The notes beneath the pieces are model-generated. The model was not told the DNA's origin. It did no database searches and was given only the letters and a program-made list of their open reading frames with translations. A stretch of DNA of 38,159 bases, from assembly GCF_000379025.1 (NCBI RefSeq), contig NZ_KB900622.1:202642-240800 (forward strand). The letters are read 5' to 3'. Both the position numbers and the translations under genes were made by a program. Of the stretch, positions 1 to 7,131 are shown one piece after another (position 1 is the first letter of the stretch; every line of letters starts with the position of its first letter). Source of the stretch: Orenia marismortui DSM 5156 (GTDB lineage: Bacteria; Bacillota; Halanaerobiia; Halobacteroidales; Halobacteroidaceae).

Positions 1-4
1 TCTT

Positions 5-178
5 TCATTTTTCAGCCTCCTTATATTTAGTGCATCCGTATCCATTTAGTTCGCTGCCACAAAAAGGGCAATAATATATCGTACAACTTAAATCTTCTTC
101 TGAATCAACTACCCAATCCCAACCGACTCTTACAAAGCTATTTTGCGCAATCCATTCAACACAAGCCTCACTTCCCAT
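5..178 (-). CDS. Small phage-type protein with a zinc-ribbon-like CPFCG motif
   Basis: A 57-residue frame whose ATG overlaps the stop of the gene before it (TAATG), the usual layout of translationally coupled phage early genes. The only recognisable element is YYCPFCGSE near residues 36-44, with one more Cys towards the C-terminus, suggesting a single knuckle of a metal-binding ribbon. Its stop overlaps a further ATG (ATGA) at position 8, so the operon continues past the left edge. The function is unknown. It belongs to the leftward early train of the element interrupting sigK. Confidence 0.6.
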   Translation of the reverse strand: MGSEACVEWIAQNSFVRVGWDWVVDSEEDLSCTIYYCPFCGSELNGYGCTKYKEAEK

Positions 179-327
179 TAATTCGCCCTCCTTCTACGAT
201 ATCTCCAGGGATATTTTCTATCGTAGCCCTGATTTCTGTTCAATGAATCTTCTAGTTGCTCTACGAGTACAGTATCACTCATGCTAACCTCTATTTCGCC
301 ATATCTGAATAATACCTGGACCTTCAT
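178..327 (-). CDS. Hypothetical 49-aa phage-type protein
   Basis: A short frame that begins directly after the stop of the 188-aa gene (TAG ATG) with an AGGGTGAT ribosome binding site inside the end of that gene, and ends in a TAATG overlap with the next frame. The C-terminus is very basic, with a run of arginines. No family is recognised. Tight packing on both sides is the main support for it being real. Confidence 0.5.
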   Translation of the reverse strand: MKVQVLFRYGEIEVSMSDTVLVEQLEDSLNRNQGYDRKYPWRYRRRRAN

Positions 328-894
328 CTATATCACCCTACTCAGTTTATTAGAAAGCTCCACTTTAGTTATTTGTCGCTCAAATTTATCTTTTAATATA
401 TACTCAATCTTATTTTCATCTACATAATCAATAATCTCAATAATATCGGTACTATGAATCTTTTTAGCTTGCTTTATATTGGTCAACAAACATAGGCCTA
501 GCTGTTTATTTATCAAATCATTATCTACTACTCTCCTTCTATAGTTCGACACTTGATATTGAATAAGCCGCATAACAGGAATAACCTCCCAATGATCGCT
601 TACGTAATCATTAGATAACTTCAAGCTTATCTTACAATCTGACATAATTTCATATTCCTTTAGGTTACCTTTGCTAATATTGCTGATGAAAGTCTCTAAA
701 TGATTCTCATCATTTTCTAGAACCCGAGTTTTTCCATTTTTGTACACCTGTATAATCTTATAGTAACCCTTTCCAATATTTTTCAAGATACCTCTTAAAT
801 TGAGCTTCATAACTTCCTCCTCAAATATTTCTCTAAATTCTTTTATATCAAAATTCCTATAAATTCTTTTAGATGTAGCTTGGTAATGAGTCAT
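328..894 (-). CDS. Hypothetical protein of the phage-like element
   Basis: A 188-residue soluble, charged protein with no signal peptide or membrane segment. It has an ATG start with an AGGAGG site 8 bases upstream. I do not recognise the family. It follows the HTH gene at 938-1507 in the same direction and is followed without a gap by two small frames, so it is part of the leftward early operon of the skin-type element. A role in replication or host takeover would be a guess from position only. Confidence 0.65.
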   Translation of the reverse strand: MTHYQATSKRIYRNFDIKEFREIFEEEVMKLNLRGILKNIGKGYYKIIQVYKNGKTRVLENDENHLETFISNISKGNLKEYEIMSDCKISLKLSNDYVSDHWEVIPVMRLIQYQVSNYRRRVVDNDLINKQLGLCLLTNIKQAKKIHSTDIIEIIDYVDENKIEYILKDKFERQITKVELSNKLSRVI

Positions 895-937
895 TGCTAT
901 TACCTCCTAAATTTGATATAATAAAAATAACTTAAAT

Positions 938-1507
938 TTAATAAGCGTATTGCTTAAGTTCATCCGCTGCAACGGGTGAATTTTTTCTTTTTGCACCATT
1001 ATCATAAAGTTTAGTAATATTTTTAGACTTAGTTTCTTTTACATTTCCTTTATATTTTTCTTGAAAAACTTCAAGCCATTTCACAATCCCAGTCATTGGA
1101 TCATAAATCTGTTCTGTACAATCTGTTAGTTTCCTAAACTCTGCCTCGCTCAAAAACTCTCTACTTCTCTTGTTATGCAATTTTAATTCTTTCTTAGCTT
1201 TCTTAGCTGCTTGAATCCCCTCTTCAAACTCTTCAATAAGTATATCTAAAACTTCAACTGGACTAGAATCTATATCCACTTTAGCTGGAACAAAATAATT
1301 ACAACTACACTCCTGGCACTTTTCTAAAGCTAATCCTAAAGCATTAAACTTTGAGACAGCTTTACTTATAACAAAATCAGGTATTTCTTTATCGCCTTTC
1401 TCCATGTCTGATATTGAAGTTCTACCGTATCCGATCAATGCTCCAAATTCTCCCTGATTCATTCCTAGCGATTCTCTAACATTCCTAAGTTCCCTAGCTA
1501 CACACAT
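938..1507 (-). CDS. XRE-family helix-turn-helix protein with unknown C-terminal domain
   Basis: Residues about 5-60 form a Cro/CI-type helix-turn-helix (RELRNVRESLGMNQGEFGAL, then the recognition helix around GRTSISDMEKG). A CxxC pair follows (CQECSC, near residue 65). The remaining 120 residues are lysine/glutamate rich and probably helical. An AGGAGG site overlaps the TAG stop of the small frame upstream. It is longer than the Cro-like protein at 3410-3640, so it may be a second regulator or a phage early protein using an HTH. Target sites are unknown; the nearest inverted repeat is TTCCA-N7-TGGAA at 1691-1707. Confidence 0.75.
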   Translation of the reverse strand: MCVARELRNVRESLGMNQGEFGALIGYGRTSISDMEKGDKEIPDFVISKAVSKFNALGLALEKCQECSCNYFVPAKVDIDSSPVEVLDILIEEFEEGIQAAKKAKKELKLHNKRSREFLSEAEFRKLTDCTEQIYDPMTGIVKWLEVFQEKYKGNVKETKSKNITKLYDNGAKRKNSPVAADELKQYAY

Positions 1508-1521
1508 AGTCTTATTACCTC

Positions 1522-1668
1522 CTAACTAATTAATTTTCTATCCGCTACACGGATAAGTCTCTCTAAATGCTCTACTCTGTCTTTATTACCCTCTTTTTCA
1601 GCTTTATTAAGCTTCAATGATAATTCTTTCTAACTCTCTAACCATCTTTTCTTATATTTCGGATGCAC
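1522..1668 (-). pseudogene. Small phage frame with an in-frame amber codon
   Basis: From a GTG at 1668 behind a GGGAGGTGAG site the frame reads MHPKYKKRWLES, then TAG (1632-1630), then KELSLKLNKAEKEGNKD and on to a second TAG at 1524-1522 that overlaps the ribosome binding site of the next gene. Ignoring the internal TAG gives a coherent 49-codon highly charged helical protein fitting exactly between its neighbours. The simplest reading is a nonsense mutation. Amber readthrough or pyrrolysine insertion are alternatives with no support here. Confidence 0.45.
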
Positions 1669-1690
1669 TCTTCTCACCTCCCTTCAATAT

Positions 1691-1707
1691 TTCCAGTAAT
1701 CATGGAA
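1691..1707. promoter_or_regulatory. Inverted repeat, candidate operator
   Basis: TTCCA-GTAATCA-TGGAA, 5-bp arms around a 7-base centre, lying about 20 bases upstream of the GTG of the amber-containing frame; a related TTCCATTGGA lies at 1722-1731. It could be bound by the HTH protein encoded at 938-1507. Support is pattern only. Confidence 0.25.
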
Positions 1708-1822
1708 TATAATTATTTATCTTCCATTGGAGGCTATATTATAATATAAGTAAGTTAAACCAAATCACATAACACTTCTTAGCTGGTTCCTCGCCAGCTT
1801 GTCATGATTGTCCTAATTCTTC

Positions 1823-1843
1823 CCGAGGGTATCAAGCTACCCT
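1823..1843 (-). other. Hairpin at the 3' end of the 59-aa gene
   Basis: GAGGGTA-TCAAGC-TACCCTC forms a 7-bp stem overlapping the stop region of the gene at 1832-2011. A second stem, AGCTGG-N7-CCAGCT, lies further on near 1780-1800. Neither is followed by a clear U tract, so they may be mRNA-stabilising or weak terminators. Confidence 0.3.
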
Positions 1844-2011
1844 CCCTGCACCTTCCTCTAGTGCAGACTCAGCCACCATTTCAACAAATTGATATCCTTT
1901 TTCCCAATCTAATAATTTCTCTTTGAATTTATCTATAAATTCATCTTTCTCTAATGCCTCTGACTCTGTTCCGTCTTCAAGCTCGAATCTATGCAAAACT
2001 TTATAAGCCAT
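1832..2011 (-). CDS. Hypothetical 59-aa phage-type protein
   Basis: The start is set at the ATG preceded by GGGAGGGGG (MAYKVLHRFE); the frame stays open a few codons upstream, but that stretch is the ribosome binding site. It is an acidic, probably mixed alpha/beta protein ending in EEGAGRVA. No family is recognised. It sits downstream of the ORF6N gene in the same direction. Confidence 0.6.
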   Translation of the reverse strand: MAYKVLHRFELEDGTESEALEKDEFIDKFKEKLLDWEKGYQFVEMVAESALEEGAGRVA

Positions 2012-2076
2012 TCTACCCCCTCCCACTAGAGTATATTTGTGATTCTGATTGTCCTATGCTGGATATTATTACTAAC

Positions 2077-2868
2077 CTAAGCGCTATATTTTATGGCCAT
2101 TTCTTTAACTATAGCTGCATAGATTTCTTTTAACCTAATATCGTTCTCTATAACATCCAACTTATTGGCTTTCTTAATCTCAGTCTTAGTTGCTCCATTT
2201 TCTCTTAATCTATCTCTAAGATTACTTAACCTTACACTTAATCGGCATTTACCTCTGTTTTCTAACTCTTCATAACTGTCATTTCTAATCTCTCTATATC
2301 TCTTAGTCTTAAACCCAATAGAGTTTATCTTACTATTAACCCAGTTACGCCAATCTTCATCAGTTTCTATAATAGTCTCTCTTATGTTAGTTATTTCTTC
2401 TTTGGTAGCTGCAGCTAATTGTTTAGCTTCTCTGGCTTCTCTTTGGGCTACTTCAATTTCATCTAATGCAGCTCTTAAAACTCCTAATGTACTATTTGGT
2501 TTAGAGATATTATCTTTAACTCTAAAATAATTTTTAACTAAAGTTCTTTGCACTTGCCATGCCAGATCATCTTGAAGAGATTTTACTATCATCAAATAAC
2601 CAGATTCAGCAATTAAGACTAGACTAGGAGCAAATTTACTAATTACCCCTTCTGGGAGGTTAGTACGAAATTCGTCCAAAGCTTCTTCTTTTAAAATAAA
2701 ATAATCTTCCCCTTTAATCAGATACTCTTTGTTCTTATTAAAATTTCTTTTAGCAGTACCAGATGATCTTTTATGCAGCCTATCTATGTCCTCAAAAATA
2801 ATTACTCGCTGGTTATCATATTGCTTGTTTATTAATTTTCTGCCGTTAATTAAGGTACTATTGTTCAT
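2077..2868 (-). CDS. ORF6N-domain phage antirepressor-type protein
   Basis: A 263-residue protein. The N-terminal 115 residues match the ORF6N / KilA-N-like DNA-binding pattern: INGRKLINKQYDNQRVIIFE, then a helix with KRNFNKNKEYLIKGEDYFIL and a later LIAESGYLMIVKSLQDD segment. The C-terminal half is a coiled coil plus a basic tail. Such proteins are encoded early in temperate phages and act as antirepressors or early regulators. Position downstream of the Cro-like gene fits. Which repressor it antagonises cannot be read from the sequence. Confidence 0.75.
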   Translation of the reverse strand: MNNSTLINGRKLINKQYDNQRVIIFEDIDRLHKRSSGTAKRNFNKNKEYLIKGEDYFILKEEALDEFRTNLPEGVISKFAPSLVLIAESGYLMIVKSLQDDLAWQVQRTLVKNYFRVKDNISKPNSTLGVLRAALDEIEVAQREAREAKQLAAATKEEITNIRETIIETDEDWRNWVNSKINSIGFKTKRYREIRNDSYEELENRGKCRLSVRLSNLRDRLRENGATKTEIKKANKLDVIENDIRLKEIYAAIVKEMAIKYSA

Positions 2869-2944
2869 TATCTTGTCTCCTTTCTATTTGCAGGTCACTA
2901 CTCTCTTCCTGTCGAATATTGGTAATAGGAAGGAGGTAATTATA

Positions 2945-3220
2945 TTGGATCTAGAAAAATTAGAAAATCAAATCAAAGAGTATGAAAAAGTTCTTTTACC
3001 TTTAATTAAGGATTGTTTTATCGAAGCTATAGAAAAATTTAAAAAAGATAATCCTGACAATCCTCAAGCAACAATAACTTCTAGTTTTGCAATGCTTAAT
3101 TCTAATCTATCCATCAAACTGGCTCTTTTAATTAATTCAGATATTGATTTAACTGAATTATCTGATGAAGAAAAGGAGCAAATTAGTAAATTAATCAAAA
3201 AAGATTTATTAGGAGTTTAA
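2945..3220 (+). CDS. Small hypothetical protein, opposite strand to the early genes
   Basis: A TTG start at 2945 behind a strong AGGAAGGAGG site gives a 91-residue, helical acidic protein (begins MDLEKLENQIKEYEKVLLP). The frame is open further upstream, but that part is antisense to the ORF6N gene. It is the only rightward gene in the leftward block and its 3' end overlaps the small gene on the other strand by about 12 bases. The family is unknown. An isolated, separately transcribed gene in a phage-like element may be cargo or a small accessory factor of the recombinase; this is speculation. Confidence 0.6.
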   Translation: MDLEKLENQIKEYEKVLLPLIKDCFIEAIEKFKKDNPDNPQATITSSFAMLNSNLSIKLALLINSDIDLTELSDEEKEQISKLIKKDLLGV

Positions 3221-3364
3221 CTTTTCTCTTTGATACATTTCTTTAATAGTTTTTTTACTCTCTTTTGCTATTTTGGTTGTATCATTTAGCTGTTCTGGAA
3301 CTCGCCCTTCCAGTTCAGCCACTCTCTTTTCTAAATCTGAGATCTTCTTCTCTAATTCACTCAT
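3209..3364 (-). CDS. Hypothetical 51-aa coiled-coil protein
   Basis: ATG at 3364 with GGGGGTGAG upstream; the protein starts MSELEKKISDLEKRVAELEG, giving clear heptads over the first 22 residues, then a charged helix. It has no membrane segment, so it is not an obvious holin. It follows the Cro-like gene by 45 bases and is probably co-transcribed with it. Confidence 0.55.
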   Translation of the reverse strand: MSELEKKISDLEKRVAELEGRVPEQLNDTTKIAKESKKTIKEMYQREKLNS

Positions 3365-3409
3365 CACTCTCACCCCCTAACATACCAACTAGCAATCTTG
3401 GGGATACTA

Positions 3410-3640
3410 TTAACTGGCTTTTTGGGTTTGGTCGTTCCCTTCCGACACGTTATAAATTAAAAAAATATCATCTTCTTTAGTTCCTAACTCTTTTTTTATC
3501 CTTGTGGCTACAGCTAATGAAGGATTTTTATTTCCTAACTCTATATTGCTATAATAAGCACGATGAATCCCTACTTTATTTGCTAATTCCTTTTGGGTCA
3601 AACCTTTTTCTAACCTTTTTTCTTTTAATTGAATTCTCAT
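3410..3640 (-). CDS. Cro-like XRE-family regulator
   Basis: A 76-residue protein that is almost entirely a helix-turn-helix: RIQLKEKRLEKGLTQKELAN, then NKVGIHRAYYSNIELGNKNP. It is divergent from the larger repressor gene at 3808 across a region with near-identical pseudo-palindromes, which is the classic layout of a phage CI/Cro switch. Its promoter has consensus TTGACA and TATAAT boxes with an operator in the spacer. It probably represses the lysogeny promoter and opens the early operon. It starts at ATG 3640 with a GAGGAGGG site. Confidence 0.85.
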   Translation of the reverse strand: MRIQLKEKRLEKGLTQKELANKVGIHRAYYSNIELGNKNPSLAVATRIKKELGTKEDDIFLIYNVSEGNDQTQKAS

Positions 3641-3657
3641 AGATACCCTCCTCTCTC

Positions 3658-3765
3658 GTGTCTAAAAAGAACATTTGTACTTATATTATAGTTCCTTTAG
3701 GACACGTTGTCAAGTTTATTTTTATTTTTTGTGTCTTTTAGATACTATATGTTTACTATAGGCAC
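3658..3765. promoter_or_regulatory. Repressor operators in the lysogeny switch region
   Basis: Related 15-bp pseudo-palindromes occur at 3658-3672 (GTGTCTAAAAAGAAC), 3691-3705 (GTTCCTTTAGGACAC) and 3731-3745 (GTGTCTTTTAGATAC), with a weaker one at 3751-3765. The shared pattern is about GTnYCT-N3-AGRnAC. The 3691 site fills the spacer of the leftward promoter, the 3658 site sits just after its predicted start, and the weak one overlaps the -35 of the rightward promoter. They lie between a CI-like and a Cro-like gene, so both proteins probably compete for them. Confidence 0.75.
3685..3713 (-). promoter_or_regulatory. Leftward (early/Cro) SigA promoter
   Basis: On the minus strand TTGACA (3713-3708), a 17-base spacer and TATAAT (3690-3685): a fully consensus promoter reading into the Cro-like gene. 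The spacer contains an operator, so repressor binding would block RNA polymerase directly. Confidence 0.85.
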
Positions 3766-3780
3766 ATTTAGAGGTATTAT
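3752..3780 (+). promoter_or_regulatory. Rightward (repressor maintenance) promoter
   Basis: TTTACT (3752-3757), 17 bases, TATTAT (3775-3780), just upstream of the repressor gene. It is weaker than the leftward promoter, as expected for a maintenance promoter, and its -35 overlaps the fourth, diverged operator. Confidence 0.55.
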
Positions 3781-3807
3781 TATTATATAAGTTGAGGTGA
3801 TTGAACA

Positions 3808-4218
3808 ATGTTCAAAAAACGGATAAGGCAATTAAGAAAAGAAAATAAATTAACCCAACAACAGCTAGCTGATAAAATAGGAGTGGGTCGAGCTACAATC
3901 GCAGGGTATGAAACCAAAGGGAAAGAACCTGGCTATGATACTTTAACCAAATTAGCCGAAATCTTCGATGTTTCAGTAGACTACCTCTTGGGTCGCACTG
4001 ATATAAAAAAAGCAGTACCTTCATCACCAAAGATACCAGATGATGTCCAAAAATTATTAAGTGATGAAGAAAATAGGTTTATAGCTGATTTGCTTCAAAA
4101 AGAAGAAATACAAATGTATTTGCGAGAAGCAAGAGGAGCTAGTAAGGAAGACTTAGCTACTGCTATTAGAGTGCTTAAAGCAGTCAGAGAAGGAAAAGAG
4201 AAAGGTACAACTTTATAG
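3808..4218 (+). CDS. CI-like XRE repressor of the phage-like element
   Basis: A 136-residue protein with an N-terminal helix-turn-helix (FKKRIRQLRKENKLTQQQLA ... GVGRATIAGYETKGKEP, residues 2-60) ending in the SVDYLLGRTD segment common to Xre/ImmR repressors, then a helical C-terminal domain. It lacks a LexA-type protease domain; relief of repression would instead come from the metallopeptidase encoded just downstream, as ImmA does for ImmR in ICEBs1 and related phages. It is divergent from the Cro-like gene. Confidence 0.85.
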   Translation: MFKKRIRQLRKENKLTQQQLADKIGVGRATIAGYETKGKEPGYDTLTKLAEIFDVSVDYLLGRTDIKKAVPSSPKIPDDVQKLLSDEENRFIADLLQKEEIQMYLREARGASKEDLATAIRVLKAVREGKEKGTTL

Positions 4219-4229
4219 GGGTGGTTTAA

Positions 4230-4736
4230 TTGAAAACAGAAAAAATTATCGAGTTGAAGGCTAGGCAATACCTAACAGCTAATAATTTAAACTGCCCTGT
4301 TGATCTAAATCACATAATAAAACAAAGACAAATCACTTTAGTTGATAGAAAATTAACTGAAGATGAAGCTATGTTTATCAGAACTGATAAAGAAAAAATA
4401 ATGATAATTGATAAAAGGCAGTCTCCAGGGCAACTAAGATTTAATGTAGCACATGAAATAGCTCATGATATATTGGATGTAGGAAATACAATATTCACTA
4501 ATCCTTCTCCTGCTTTTTCTAAAGAAAAGTCACCTGAGGATATAGCAGCTGATATTTTTGCTAGTGAATTATTGATTCCTACTCCAGTTTTGAAACGAGA
4601 ATCATATAGGTGCAAATATGACTTAGATAAGCTAGTTAAATTTTTCAAAGTAACTAGACAAGCTATGATCACTAAATTAAGTATTAAAAAAATACCTTGC
4701 CGAGACGGTAAAAAAATATATGGTAATTTCTTTTAG
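4230..4736 (+). CDS. ImmA/IrrE-family metallopeptidase
   Basis: A 168-residue protein with zinc-protease motif HEIAH at residues 75-79 and downstream EDIAADIFASELLIP (about 103-117), the two signatures of the ImmA/IrrE (DUF955) family. Family members cleave a partner XRE repressor after DNA damage or quorum signals, which induces the mobile element. The start is TTG at 4230, 12 bases after the repressor stop, with a GGGGTGG site. The pair therefore makes a self-contained induction module for the skin-type element. The exact inducing signal is not visible. Confidence 0.85.
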   Translation: MKTEKIIELKARQYLTANNLNCPVDLNHIIKQRQITLVDRKLTEDEAMFIRTDKEKIMIIDKRQSPGQLRFNVAHEIAHDILDVGNTIFTNPSPAFSKEKSPEDIAADIFASELLIPTPVLKRESYRCKYDLDKLVKFFKVTRQAMITKLSIKKIPCRDGKKIYGNFF

Positions 4737-4860
4737 ATACAACTCTCTTTTTAGCTAGTTGTTTTTATTTTTTATTAGTTTGGGAAATATTTAACTATAA
4801 TGGGTAATGTTAAGAGGAGGTTCGTGACAGAGTCCGAACTATGTCTTTATTACTGTATAC

Positions 4861-4893
4861 TGTTATCTGTTATCTGTTATCTGTTACTGTTAC
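4861..4893. repeat. Short tandem repeat (TGTTATC)3(TGTTAC)2
   Basis: Three perfect 7-base units followed by two 6-base variants, in non-coding DNA after the metallopeptidase gene. It looks like slippage-prone simple sequence; no function is seen. Confidence 0.8.
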
Positions 4894-4958
4894 TGCATTG
4901 CCAAACTCTTTATTTAACCCTTTGGGCAACCCTTACCCTAACCCTTAAATAAACAGTT

Positions 4959-4985
4959 AAACTTAGCTTGATGCTAGGTTTTTAT
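4959..4985 (+). terminator. Intrinsic terminator after the repressor/ImmA pair
   Basis: AAACTTAGC-TTGAT-GCTAGGTTT gives a 9-bp stem with one G-U pair, followed by a T-rich stretch. It would end transcription of the repressor-metallopeptidase unit before the membrane protein and recombinase. Confidence 0.6.
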
Positions 4986-4994
4986 TTATAGATA

Positions 4995-5023
4995 TTAATG
5001 AATTATTTGAAATTTTATATAAT
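4995..5023 (+). promoter_or_regulatory. SigA-type promoter for the membrane protein and recombinase
   Basis: TTAATG (4995-5000), a 17-base spacer and TATAAT (5018-5023), 15 bases before the ATG at 5039. It is a vegetative-type promoter, so the recombinase downstream could be expressed outside sporulation too. No convincing SigE-type promoter was found directly ahead of the recombinase. Confidence 0.5.
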
Positions 5024-5038
5024 GAAAAGAGGTTGAAT

Positions 5039-5608
5039 ATGGATAAATTAGATACATTGAAAAACGAAATTAAAAGAACGAGTGAAAAAAATCAAATAAA
5101 AAAAGATGACCAATTACTTGAGATTTTAAATTTGATAGGAAATCTTACCGAAATAAGCAAAGAAAAAATAAATGAAAATAACAAATTGATGGAAGAACTT
5201 ATTAAAAGAAACTCGTTATCTCAGGTAGATAAAAAAATAGATTCTTTAGATAATAGTTTAGATAAGTTCATCTATAGCGTTAGAAATGATTTTGAAAATA
5301 AAATGAATGAAACTAAAAAACAAGTCGAAAATTTCTATGGCAATTTTATTCAAATGGTAGCAGTAGTAGTTGCGGTTTTTGCATTAATTATTGGTAATAT
5401 AGTAAGTTTCTCGTCATTGTCAGCTAATATATCTCTTAGAGAAATTGTTGGATTAGGTAGTTTAATAAATGGAACAATATTGATGGGTATATTCTTTCTG
5501 TTAATTATGATTAGAAAATTATTCTTTAGAGATTTGCCTAAAGGCACACTTATACTCGGTATTGTACCTTTATTATTTTTTATGATGGGTTTTTATTTTA
5601 TTGCATAA
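5039..5608 (+). CDS. Coiled-coil membrane protein of unknown function
   Basis: A 189-residue protein. Residues 1-105 are charged and helical (coiled coil, many Lys/Glu/Asn); three hydrophobic segments follow at about 106-130, 138-160 and 168-188, ending directly after the last one. The ATG start follows AAGAGG. It sits between the lysogeny module and the recombinase, 21 bases upstream of the latter and probably co-transcribed. No family is recognised. Lysogen-expressed membrane proteins at this place are often superinfection-exclusion or phage-defence cargo, but that is inference from position only. Confidence 0.7.
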   Translation: MDKLDTLKNEIKRTSEKNQIKKDDQLLEILNLIGNLTEISKEKINENNKLMEELIKRNSLSQVDKKIDSLDNSLDKFIYSVRNDFENKMNETKKQVENFYGNFIQMVAVVVAVFALIIGNIVSFSSLSANISLREIVGLGSLINGTILMGIFFLLIMIRKLFFRDLPKGTLILGIVPLLFFMMGFYFIA

Positions 5609-5629
5609 CGATAGAAAGGAGTGATCACA

Positions 5630-7081
5630 TTGAAAAAAGCTGTAATCTACGCCCGTGTATCTTCTAAAATACAAGTTGAAGAAGGATTATCAATAGATGC
5701 TCAAACCAGCCAGCTCCGTGACTATGCCTCAGAGAATGGTTATGAAGTTGTTGGCGAGTATGTAGATCGTGGAGAAAGTGCCAAAACAGCTGATAGACCT
5801 CAATTCCAGCAAATGATAAGAGATATTAAATCAAATCCAGAAGATTACGATGCTGTACTTATTCATAAGACGGACAGATTTGCTCGTAATAGAGAAGATT
5901 CAATAGTGTATAAGTCTTTGCTTAGGCGAGACTGCGGAGTCGATGTAATAGCCATTAAAGAGGATTTTGGGGAAGGTCCTATCGGTAAAATGATTGAAGG
6001 TATACTTGAAGTAATAGCAGAGTTCTACTCTGAAAACTTAGCTCGTGAAGTTGAAAAAGGCCAAAGGGAAAAAGCTAAATTAGGTCAAGCTGTCGGTAAA
6101 CCCCCTTTAGGTTATATAATTGGTGAAGATGGTAAATATCAAATCCAAGAAGAGGAATCAAAAATAGTAAAATATATCTTTGAAGAATATATAAATGGTA
6201 AAGGTACTCAATCATTGGCCATGGATCTACAAAAGAATATTAAAGAATTCTCATTAGAAAAGAGTACTGGGGAACAAATGAAATGGAACAACCTTACTAT
6301 ATTAAGAATGTTAAAGAACAATGCTTATATAGGAACTTTTGAATGGCAAGATATAAAAATAGAAAATAATCACCCTCCAATTATATCTAAAGATAATTTC
6401 GAGTTAGTCCAAGATCTTACTCAAAAAAGAAGAACTAGAAGGAGTTACAGTAAATACGATCCTTATCTTCTTCAAGGTCTATTAAAGTGCTATGAATGTG
6501 AAGGAACTATGCACCGCCAATTTTCAAGACAAAAATTAGCTTCTGGCAAAATAGCCACTTACGTGTATGCCCGCTGCACTAATCATGGTAAGTATAAAAA
6601 TTGTTATGGGAACTATAATAATATGGGCAAAATTGATGATGAAGTTATACAAGCCTTAGAATCTATTTTAAATGGCCATATAGATATAAACAGACTGAAC
6701 ATATCTAAAACTAATAAAAGTAGCACACAGCAAAAACATGAACGCCTAAAGGTAAAATTAGACAACTTTGATGATCAATTTGAAAGACAAATGAAAGCTT
6801 ATGAGGCTGGAGTAATCACTCTAGAACAACTTCAAAATTATAAGGTTAGATTAAATGAGGAAAAAGAGGAATTAATTAAAGAATTAGAAACTATTAGCAG
6901 TAAGCTAATAGGTAATAATATTGATAAGGATAAATTTTTATCAGCTTTAAAAAATATACTAAAAACTTTAAAAGATGATAATATATCAATGCAGAAAAAG
7001 AAAAATGCTGTTAGTCGGATAATAAAGGAAGTAAGAGTAAGCAGTAAAAATAATTTAATAGAAATTGTATATAAGTGGTGA
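5630..7081 (+). CDS. spoIVCA: Large serine recombinase (SpoIVCA-like) of the sigK-interrupting element
   Basis: A 483-residue large serine recombinase. The resolvase catalytic domain spans residues 3-145, with nucleophile Ser in YARVS (S11) and DRFARN (82-87). A Recombinase domain covers about 160-270, a zinc ribbon has C287, C290, C316 and C325, and a coiled-coil motif follows at about 350-420. The start is TTG at 5630 behind AAAGGAG. It ends 22 bases from the truncated sigK and is convergent with it, the same arrangement as spoIVCA and the 5' part of sigK in B. subtilis. It is expected to excise the element in the mother cell to rebuild sigK and may also act as phage integrase. A directionality factor was not identified. 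Confidence 0.9.
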   Translation: MKKAVIYARVSSKIQVEEGLSIDAQTSQLRDYASENGYEVVGEYVDRGESAKTADRPQFQQMIRDIKSNPEDYDAVLIHKTDRFARNREDSIVYKSLLRRDCGVDVIAIKEDFGEGPIGKMIEGILEVIAEFYSENLAREVEKGQREKAKLGQAVGKPPLGYIIGEDGKYQIQEEESKIVKYIFEEYINGKGTQSLAMDLQKNIKEFSLEKSTGEQMKWNNLTILRMLKNNAYIGTFEWQDIKIENNHPPIISKDNFELVQDLTQKRRTRRSYSKYDPYLLQGLLKCYECEGTMHRQFSRQKLASGKIATYVYARCTNHGKYKNCYGNYNNMGKIDDEVIQALESILNGHIDINRLNISKTNKSSTQQKHERLKVKLDNFDDQFERQMKAYEAGVITLEQLQNYKVRLNEEKEELIKELETISSKLIGNNIDKDKFLSALKNILKTLKDDNISMQKKKNAVSRIIKEVRVSSKNNLIEIVYKW

Positions 7082-7099
7082 TAGATCAAACTTATTTTT

Positions 7100-7131
7100 A
7101 TACTAATATTGTAACTTTGTTACGTTAGTAT
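7100..7131. other. Element/sigK junction: candidate attachment site
   Basis: Imperfect inverted repeat ATACTAA...GTAAC-TTT-GTTAC...TTAGTAT lying exactly where sigK homology stops and before the recombinase stop. Outer arms are 7100-7106 and 7125-7131, inner arms 7111-7115 and 7119-7123. Serine recombinases bind such dyads, so this is the best candidate for the right-hand att site; the crossover probably lies at its sigK-side edge (about 7125-7137). It could also act as a hairpin between convergent genes. The partner site lies outside the window. Confidence 0.6.

Larger units (their letters stand above)
4737..5038. other. 300-base gap with tandem repeats, terminator and promoter
   Basis: There is no gene here. 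It holds three perfect TGTTATC units followed by two TGTTAC units (4861-4893), a C-rich stretch near 4915-4947 flanked by TTTATTTAA / TTAAATAAA, a hairpin terminator (4959-4985) and the promoter for the next genes (4995-5023). Confidence 0.6.

Noticed and set aside
3265-3480. Plus-strand open frame across the 51-aa and Cro-like genes
   Set aside because: No ribosome binding site, composition of a shadow, and it is antisense to two better frames.
4910-4950. Telomere-like CCCTAACCCTT repeat
   Set aside because: Only two or three imperfect units in a plain spacer; no extended array and no replication features.
6838-7089. Minus-strand open frame rich in Leu/Ser opposite the recombinase
   Set aside because: Antisense to the 3' end of a well supported gene, without ribosome site; a codon-bias shadow.
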